DNA from: Dehalococcoidia bacterium
GTDB lineage: Bacteria; Chloroflexota; Dehalococcoidia; GIF9; AB-539-J10
Assembly: GCA_030626915.1 (NCBI GenBank)
Contig: DAOUTC010000041.1
Coordinates: 1-9,441, forward strand
Length of the DNA stretch: 9,441 bases
Direction: 5' to 3'
Below, in pieces: positions 5,945-9,441 of the stretch (positions are counted from its first letter, which is position 1; each line of letters starts with the position of its first letter). Below the pieces are notes generated by a model that was given only the letters and a program-made list of their open reading frames with translations, had not been told where the DNA came from and did no database searches. Made by a program: the position numbers and the translations under genes.

Positions 5945-7085
5945 GCCAAATGTTGCACAAAATAGCGTCTTGTTTAACCTTCGGACGGTGGATATAACAC
6001 AGGCACAAATGAGAGCGAATATAAAAATCAGCAGAGGAATTGCTGGGAGAGTAACGATTACATTCCCCTATGACCCTGTGCATGTAGCGAAAATCGAGGC
6101 TATCGAAGGTAGCAGATGGCATCCAAAGGAAAAGTATTGGAGTGCTCCCCGTTCTGATGGAATTCTAGAAAAAATCCTAAGGGTTTTTGCCGGGCAACAA
6201 ATAGAACTAGACCCTCTCCTGAAATCCCTAGAGTTTGAAAGGCGAAGGAAAGAGGTTCTGAGCGATACAGAGAAAGAGCTGAAATTGAGAGGATACAGCC
6301 AAAAGACTCAAAAGGCTTATCTACACCATATCAATCGTTATGTCTGCCATTTTATGAAAGGCCCTCGACAACTGGATGAGGGGCATATTCGGAAGTATAT
6401 GCTTCATCTCGTTGATGATGAGAAGGTGTCGAGATCATATCACAATCAAGCAGTTAGTGCGGCCAAGTTCTTGTATGAATGTGTATTGCAGACACCGAAG
6501 GTAGTTGGCAATCTGCCTCGACCCAAAAAGGAGAACAAACTACCTGTTGTCCTTGGTCGGGATGATGTGATGCGCCTTCTTGGTGTGGTAACCAATCTCA
6601 AGCATAGGGCAATCCTAATGTTGACCTATTCTGCAGGTTTGAGGGTAACTGAGGTGATTCGGTTAAAGGTTGAAGACATCGACGAGGAACGACATATGAT
6701 TCATATTCGAGGTGCCAAGGGGCGGAAAGACCGGTATACACTCCTTTCTGATGTGGCGTTAGAGACTTTACACCAATATTGGGAAACTTGCCATCCGAAG
6801 GTCTGGCTCTTCCCCGGGCCGAACGCGGATAGTCATCTTACCACCCGCACCGTGCAAAAGATTCTGGAGGATGCTTGTCAGAAGGCAGGTATACCCAAAC
6901 ATATTACTGTCCACACCCTGCGGCACAGCTTTGCCACTCATCTACTAGAGGGTGGCATAGACTTACGCTATATTCAGGAGTTGCTGGGACATAAGAGCCC
7001 AAAAACTACAGAGATATACACTCACGTGAGCAAGCGAGACATTGGTCGTATTCGCAGTCCACTGGATACATTTCAAAAGGTATAA
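5943..7085 (+). CDS. Tyrosine recombinase/integrase with HARP-like N-terminal domain
   Basis: Up to 380 residues from the TTG at 5943; GTG at 5988 or ATG at 6009 (358 residues) are as likely. Residues 36-90 (VTITFPYDPVHVAKIEAI, then RWHPKEKYWSAP) resemble the HARP-like small domain, 'YDP..v..Ik.i....W.p..k.W..P', found fused to some integrases. A SAM-like core-binding domain covers about 105-185. The catalytic domain has all expected residues: Arg234 (AGLRVTEVIRL), Lys259, His324 and Arg327 (HTLRHSFATHL), His350 (LLGHKS) and Tyr359 (IYTHVS). The tail ends IRSPLD, shared with integron and many element integrases, but the helix insertion typical of IntI between boxes is absent, so this is not a standard IntI. 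It would cut and join DNA at specific sites. It lies just after the Nudix-tail copy. Confidence 0.93.
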   Translation: MPNVAQNSVLFNLRTVDITQAQMRANIKISRGIAGRVTITFPYDPVHVAKIEAIEGSRWHPKEKYWSAPRSDGILEKILRVFAGQQIELDPLLKSLEFERRRKEVLSDTEKELKLRGYSQKTQKAYLHHINRYVCHFMKGPRQLDEGHIRKYMLHLVDDEKVSRSYHNQAVSAAKFLYECVLQTPKVVGNLPRPKKENKLPVVLGRDDVMRLLGVVTNLKHRAILMLTYSAGLRVTEVIRLKVEDIDEERHMIHIRGAKGRKDRYTLLSDVALETLHQYWETCHPKVWLFPGPNADSHLTTRTVQKILEDACQKAGIPKHITVHTLRHSFATHLLEGGIDLRYIQELLGHKSPKTTEIYTHVSKRDIGRIRSPLDTFQKV

Positions 7086-7127
7086 AGGTCAATAAAGAAT
7101 GACAAAATTTGGTTCACCCAGAGTTGG

Positions 7128-7154
7128 GGACAAACGAAGTAGGTTCGTTTATCC
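7128..7154 (+). repeat. Inverted repeat (hairpin) downstream of the recombinase
   Basis: AAACGAA (7132-7138) and TTCGTTT (7144-7150) pair perfectly around a 5-base loop, and the stem extends past one mismatch to GGA (7128-7130) with TCC (7152-7154). No run of T follows, so a Rho-independent terminator is unlikely. It sits 43 bases after the recombinase stop and could be a recombinase-related site or a transcript-end structure. Confidence 0.5.
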
Positions 7155-7199
7155 ATAGTTATATGAAATTCCGCCCCTTTGCCGTTGGAGAAAGAATTT

Positions 7200-7205
7200 T
7201 ATAAT
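7200..7205 (+). promoter_or_regulatory. Consensus -10 element before the DUF3795 gene
   Basis: A perfect TATAAT lies 21 bases before the ATG at 7227. No good -35 is seen; TTTGCC at 7178-7183 is the best candidate, 16 bases upstream. It may be a weak promoter that lets the gene be expressed on its own. Confidence 0.4.
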
Positions 7206-7226
7206 AACCAATCTTAATGGTGTATT

Positions 7227-7709
7227 ATGAGACATAAAATGCCAAACGACAATAAATGGAATTTAGTTGCTCCTTGCGGGCTTTATTGTGGAGAATGTAC
7301 AGCCTTTCTTAATAGAAAATGTGGGGGTTGCCGATCTAACAAGGGATTAAGCAAAGAATATAGAAAATATTGCAAGATTTATGATTGCTTGAATAACAAG
7401 AACTTAAAGATTTGTTTAGAGTGTAAGGAATTTCCCTGTAAATTCTTTGATTTCTTCAGGGCTGAAAAATTAGAGGAAAGTTCTTGGTTTTTAGATGTCT
7501 GGAGTAACATGAAGCAAATCAAGGAAGTAAGCCTAACAAATTTCCTGAAGAAGAAAACAGATTGGTTAAGAAAAAGGAAAGAATGTGCTGAGAAAAGAGG
7601 GATTAAATATTGTGAGAAGTGTAAGCAATGGCCATGCGAATTTTTGAAAAGACCTGCCCTTGTTCCAGCAAATTTAAAAGAATTTAAAGAATTCATGGAG
7701 AAAAGGTGA
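7227..7709 (+). CDS. DUF3795 cysteine-rich protein
   Basis: 160 residues (156 if the ATG at 7239 is used) with 14 cysteines. Residues 16-24, APCGLYCGE, then CGGC at 32-35, CKIYDC at 49-54 and CLECKEFPC at 63-71, match the DUF3795 family ('CGLYCG.C......C.gC...C.iy.C...k....C.eC.efPC'). A second partial copy of the last motif lies at 129-137 (CEKCKQWPC). The pattern suggests zinc or Fe-S binding, but no function is established for the family. The gene is clearly AT-richer than its neighbours, which suggests transfer. It is followed directly by a structured sequence resembling an attC site, so it may be a mobile cassette. A consensus -10 lies upstream but no clear ribosome site is seen. Confidence 0.9.
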   Translation: MRHKMPNDNKWNLVAPCGLYCGECTAFLNRKCGGCRSNKGLSKEYRKYCKIYDCLNNKNLKICLECKEFPCKFFDFFRAEKLEESSWFLDVWSNMKQIKEVSLTNFLKKKTDWLRKRKECAEKRGIKYCEKCKQWPCEFLKRPALVPANLKEFKEFMEKR

Positions 7710-7738
7710 ATAAAAATGAGAGAGCGATTGACGGCTTC

Positions 7739-7771
7739 GGGCGGAACGCTTCGGCACTTCGTGCCTCGCCC
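7739..7771 (+). repeat. Nested hairpin downstream of the DUF3795 gene
   Basis: GGCAC-TTC-GTGCC (7753-7765) forms a perfect hairpin inside an outer stem GGGCG (7739-7743) with CGCCC (7767-7771). An 8-base direct repeat, CACTTCGT, occurs at 7755-7762 and 7772-7779. This may be part of the attC-like element that follows or a separate structure at the transcript end. Confidence 0.6.
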
Positions 7772-7787
7772 TCACTTCGTTCGGGTC

Positions 7788-7866
7788 ATATAACACGGTG
7801 TATGCGGTTCGCTTACGCTCACCCAAACCGCCTTCGGTGGCTTTGCATACCCGCAAAACGTTAAAC
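7788..7866. repeat. attC-like recombination site (integron cassette type), candidate
   Basis: About 79 bases with attC-style architecture. The left end ATATAAC (7788-7794) fits RYYYAAC with one mismatch, and the right end GTTAAAC (7860-7866) fits GTTRRRY exactly. Inside, CGG-T-GTATGC (7796-7805) pairs with GCATACCCG (7845-7853), leaving one extrahelical T, as attC stems characteristically do. A further stem GGTT/AACC lies in the loop region (7806-7809 with 7826-7829). The unpaired spacers between the end boxes and stem are unequal (1 and 6 bases), which is atypical. It lies 78 bases after the DUF3795 stop. Call is a candidate, from structure by eye. Confidence 0.5.
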
Positions 7867-8064
7867 AATAGTCCAAATTGTGTAGCTCACCCTCCACAGC
7901 TTTAGTAGAGGCCAGCGGCAAGTTCTCACGGTCACACATATTCAGCACTGAAGAGCAATGTCTGAAACAACTGCCACGCATTTGGATTTTTATTCGATTA
8001 CTCGCTAGCATTCCTTAGCTCCAAATCTAGCGTTTCACAACTGCCTTAATCTAATTACGAGTAT
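7867..8064. other. Spacer with no recognised feature
   Basis: I see no supported gene. A minus-strand frame (8011-7772) crosses the attC-like hairpin and has no recognisable motif or good start. The only clear signal at the right edge is the GGAGG at 8065-8069 serving the next, broken gene. Confidence 0.5.
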
Positions 8065-8076
8065 GGAGGTAAACAG

Positions 8077-8276
8077 ATGGGCAATAAATCTAAACCACGC
8101 AAATCCTGGCAGGAAAAATTGGCGGATAGTAAAGGTCTAGCAAAAGTGGAAAAATCACTGGCAAGATGAGTAAAAGATGGGGGACAGGCACAGTTGTTAT
8201 TCCAGCGCCAGAAGAAGTATACGAAATTATGAGAAAAGTCCCCAGTTGTGCCCTTTGTTTCGTTTTTATTTCTTAG
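8077..8276 (+). pseudogene. Frameshifted, truncated remnant of a small MGMT-like protein gene
   Basis: An ATG at 8077 with a good GGAGG (8065-8069) opens a 30-codon frame, RKSWQEKLADSKGLAKVEKS, ending in TGA. A second frame then carries KMSKRWGTGTVVIPAPEEV and YEIMRKVP up to about 8240. Together these match the N-terminal half of the small MGMT-like family ('SWreKL.dsK.lpKv..i..KMskrWGtGtvviPaP.eVdeIMrkvP'). One missing A in the run at 8150-8154 explains the shift: adding one A gives KVEKITGKMSK. After RKVP the homology stops, and the frame ends after an unrelated 10 residues (TAG at 8274). The rest of the domain, including the part resembling methylated-DNA cysteine methyltransferase, is missing. 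The break lies next to the converging membrane-protein gene. Confidence 0.8.
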
Positions 8277-8652
8277 ACTTGAAGGGGGCAATTATATTCT
8301 CGATATTTTGATGCCTCCTGGTAATCAGGATTCTATGCCAATCACTGTAATAGTAAATACCCTGGAAAACCGAGCCACTTAAAACTCCGTAGGATATTGC
8401 TGAAGCCAAAAAGCGGACGTCCATTATCAGACTAAGAATTATTATCCCTGAAGAGATAAGCCAATGGTGAAAGTGAATCTTGTAATTTCCAAAAGGAATG
8501 ACAATTGATTTTATTCTACCAGGTTTTCCACTTGTTTTGCCGGCCATGTGTTTGGTTAGCAGAAAACCTAGAAGCCAGCCCACAAAGAAGAGATAGCCAA
8601 GAATAATGCCAGCAGCCAGTAGTGGAGAGATGCAAACTAGCTTTCTCTTCAT
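8266..8652 (-). CDS. Small integral membrane protein with HxHHW motif
   Basis: 128 residues with about three membrane segments: residues 9-33 (an N-terminal hydrophobic stretch, possibly a signal anchor), 64-78 and 81-100. The loop before the second segment carries HFHHWLISS (60-68), and the end of the third carries QGIYYYSDWHRIL (97-109). The 'IH.HHW' plus 'QG..yysDWh.i' pair is seen in small uncharacterised membrane proteins from archaea and environmental bacteria; the histidines may bind a metal, which is a guess. The ATG at 8652 has GGAG 10 bases upstream and overlaps the stop of a 46-codon ORF as ATGA. The 3' end overlaps the MGMT-like remnant by 11 bases in convergent orientation. Function unknown. 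Confidence 0.75.
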   Translation of the reverse strand: MKRKLVCISPLLAAGIILGYLFFVGWLLGFLLTKHMAGKTSGKPGRIKSIVIPFGNYKIHFHHWLISSGIIILSLIMDVRFLASAISYGVLSGSVFQGIYYYSDWHRILITRRHQNIENIIAPFKSKK

Positions 8653-8789
8653 CTAAGAGATACTCCATATTCCCACTTTGCCACGTTCAACTTTTTCCCT
8701 CCATAACAGAATCTACCGACCTTCTCCTCGCCCATCATAACAATAGAATGGAGTTGTTGTAAACCCCTATACAGAATAAGACCCTCCAT
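8649..8789 (-). CDS. 46-codon small ORF coupled to the membrane protein gene
   Basis: A short minus-strand frame starting MEGLILYRGLQQLHS and ending VAKWEYGVSLR. Its TGA overlaps the ATG of the membrane-protein gene as ATGA, the classic coupling arrangement, which is the main reason to list it. An AGG lies 6-8 bases before the ATG, but it is not a strong ribosome site. I do not recognise the protein. It may be a genuine small protein, a translated leader that controls the downstream gene, or a chance frame. Confidence 0.35.
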   Translation of the reverse strand: MEGLILYRGLQQLHSIVMMGEEKVGRFCYGGKKLNVAKWEYGVSLR

Positions 8790-8827
8790 GATACCTATGC
8801 CTTCCTACCAATTGCTTCTAAGTTCCT

Positions 8828-9163
8828 CTAAATAATATTCCCTGGTAAATCTATTAGAGCTATGCTAATTATTTGGCTATTTTTACACCAAACCTTCTCT
8901 GTGGCTGGGTCTAGCGCAACATCAACTTTTTGCCCTTCCAGCCTCACAAAGCAATGGGGCAATATCCGCGGGATAAATGGGGATGTGCGTCTTGGCGTTA
9001 TTGAGATAGGCTCAACAACTAGATTGGCTCTGAGTCCCAACTCGTGAGCTTTCCTTACTATCTTGATGGATTTATGAAAGCAGTTATTCGTCAATAATGA
9101 GTAAGGCTCATGGTATACCTGGTCAATAAACTGCTTCATCCTCGCTTCGTTCACCAGCATCAT
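8828..9163 (-). CDS. Small protein with a possible transglutaminase-like Cys-His-Asp triad
   Basis: 111 residues, probably cytoplasmic (no signal peptide or membrane segment). TNNCFHKS at 25-32 places a Cys28 at the start of a helix, PHCFVRLEG at 69-77 places His70 on a strand, and KVDVALDPATE at 79-89 supplies Asp81 or Asp85. The order Cys-helix, His-strand, Asp-strand, with the 'H..v...g..vDv..DP' phrase, recalls the transglutaminase/papain-like core, although the protein is short. The start is ATG at 9163 (or the next ATG at 9160), with AGAGAGGA just upstream at about 9169-9176. The gene stands alone between the small ORF and a decaying LeuC-like fragment. The enzyme call is inferred from the three motifs and is uncertain. 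Confidence 0.65.
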   Translation of the reverse strand: MMLVNEARMKQFIDQVYHEPYSLLTNNCFHKSIKIVRKAHELGLRANLVVEPISITPRRTSPFIPRILPHCFVRLEGQKVDVALDPATEKVWCKNSQIISIALIDLPGNII

Positions 9164-9169
9164 CTTAAT

Positions 9170-9189
9170 CCTCTCTCTTTATGGGAGAG
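9170..9189. repeat. Short inverted repeat at the edge of the LeuC-like remnant
   Basis: CCTCTC (9170-9175) and GAGAGG (9184-9189) pair around an 8-base loop (TCTTTATG). Its minus-strand half also supplies the ribosome site of the gene ending at 8828. It marks the point where LeuC-like homology stops, so it may be a repeat at which the gene was broken. Confidence 0.5.
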
Positions 9190-9441
9190 GAAATTTGGCT
9201 CCCAAAGTATATGGTCATTAGAAAGCTGCTTGGCAGGGCTAGGAGTAGCAGGGTCAAGGAAAATTACCGAATTCCGCGGCTCAGCTATATTGTGGAAGCC
9301 ACTTTCTTTGAATTGCTGACAGTTAAAGGTCCACAAGTATCCTGAACAAAGGCTAAATCTACTTTGGCAATTAATAATATCCCTGGCTTTGGCAGCGGTT
9401 TTTTGATTTACCAGCCAAAATTTTCTCCGCTAGCGTCTTAC
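9190..9441 (-). pseudogene. Frameshifted N-terminal remnant of a LeuC/aconitase-type dehydratase large subunit
   Basis: Three minus-strand frames join into one N-terminus. Frame one, from 9439, reads KTLAEKILAGKS; frame two reads KPGILLIAKVDLAFVQDTCG and PLTV; frame three reads QQFKESGFHNIAEPRNSVIF then LDPATPSPAKQLSNDHIL. In order this is the start of the 3-isopropylmalate dehydratase/homoaconitase large subunit ('GkTlaEKIl..ks...pGdi....vDl...qD.tgpl....f.e.g......p....f.lDHa.Psp'). Two single-base losses account for both shifts, one in the six-T run at 9399-9404 and one near 9320. The catalytic-region His of LDHA is Pro here. Homology stops near 9195, before the Fe-S cysteines. The start is at or just beyond the window edge. 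Not functional. Confidence 0.8.

Noticed and set aside
5943..7085. Calling the recombinase an integron integrase (IntI)
   Set aside because: The IntI-specific helical insertion between Lys259 and His324 is absent; only the common RSPLD tail is shared.
7128..7154. Rho-independent terminator after the recombinase
   Set aside because: The hairpin is AT-rich in its inner stem and is followed by ATAGTTATATG rather than a T run.
7379..7696. 105-codon minus-strand frame antisense to the DUF3795 gene
   Set aside because: The plus-strand frame has a clear Cys motif pattern; this is a shadow.
7772..8011. 79-codon minus-strand frame through the attC-like site
   Set aside because: It crosses strong hairpins and shows no recognisable domain or good start signal.
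8055..8291. 78-codon minus-strand frame opposite the MGMT-like remnant
   Set aside because: The plus strand explains the sequence by homology with a one-base shift; the minus frame has no motif.
8862..9319. Plus-strand frames of 61 and 69 codons over the transglutaminase-like gene and LeuC remnant
   Set aside because: Both are antisense to better-supported minus-strand sequences.
1..9441. CRISPR array, tRNA or rRNA genes
   Set aside because: No regularly spaced direct repeats, tRNA-like cloverleaf or rRNA segment was recognised on either strand by eye.

Overview
The window looks like a bacterial chromosome fragment, most plausibly from a Chloroflexota (Dehalococcoidia-like) lineage or an assembled environmental genome. 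That guess rests on the hypCDE-NAD kinase-GNAT-Nudix gene order, moderate GC, and short 'TGTCATTGCGAGG'-type dispersed repeats. It is inference, because no rRNA or marker tree is available here.

Left part (1-4210): a tightly packed plus-strand housekeeping block. It holds the 3' end of hypC, then hypD and hypE ([NiFe]-hydrogenase cofactor maturation), NAD kinase, and an ArgA-like GNAT acetyltransferase, with overlaps or almost no gaps. After a repeat-bearing spacer comes a Nudix hydrolase of the ADP-ribose pyrophosphatase type. HypC, D and E together build the Fe(CN)2CO group of [NiFe] hydrogenases, so the genome should encode such an enzyme.

Middle part (4211-7085): an accessory segment. 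A strong sigma70-type promoter with overlapping inverted repeats precedes a BrnT-like toxin gene, a long CopG/BrnA-like ribbon-helix-helix protein and a small one-helix hydrophobic protein. These are followed by a second, diverged copy of the last 43 codons of the Nudix gene, read in the same frame as the small protein and separated from it by one amber codon. Next is a complete tyrosine recombinase with a HARP-like N-terminal domain.

Right part (7086-9441): a patchwork of recently gained and decaying DNA. It contains a low-GC DUF3795 gene followed by a structured sequence resembling an integron attC site; a frameshifted, truncated remnant of a small MGMT-like protein; a minus-strand pair (a 46-codon ORF and a HxHHW membrane protein) joined by an ATGA overlap; a minus-strand small protein with a possible Cys-His-Asp transglutaminase-like triad; and, at the edge, a frameshifted N-terminal remnant of a LeuC/aconitase-type dehydratase.

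The most interesting signals are the DUF3795 gene plus attC-like site downstream of the recombinase, the duplicated Nudix tail bounding the toxin-antitoxin segment, and the three-gene toxin-antitoxin-like operon.
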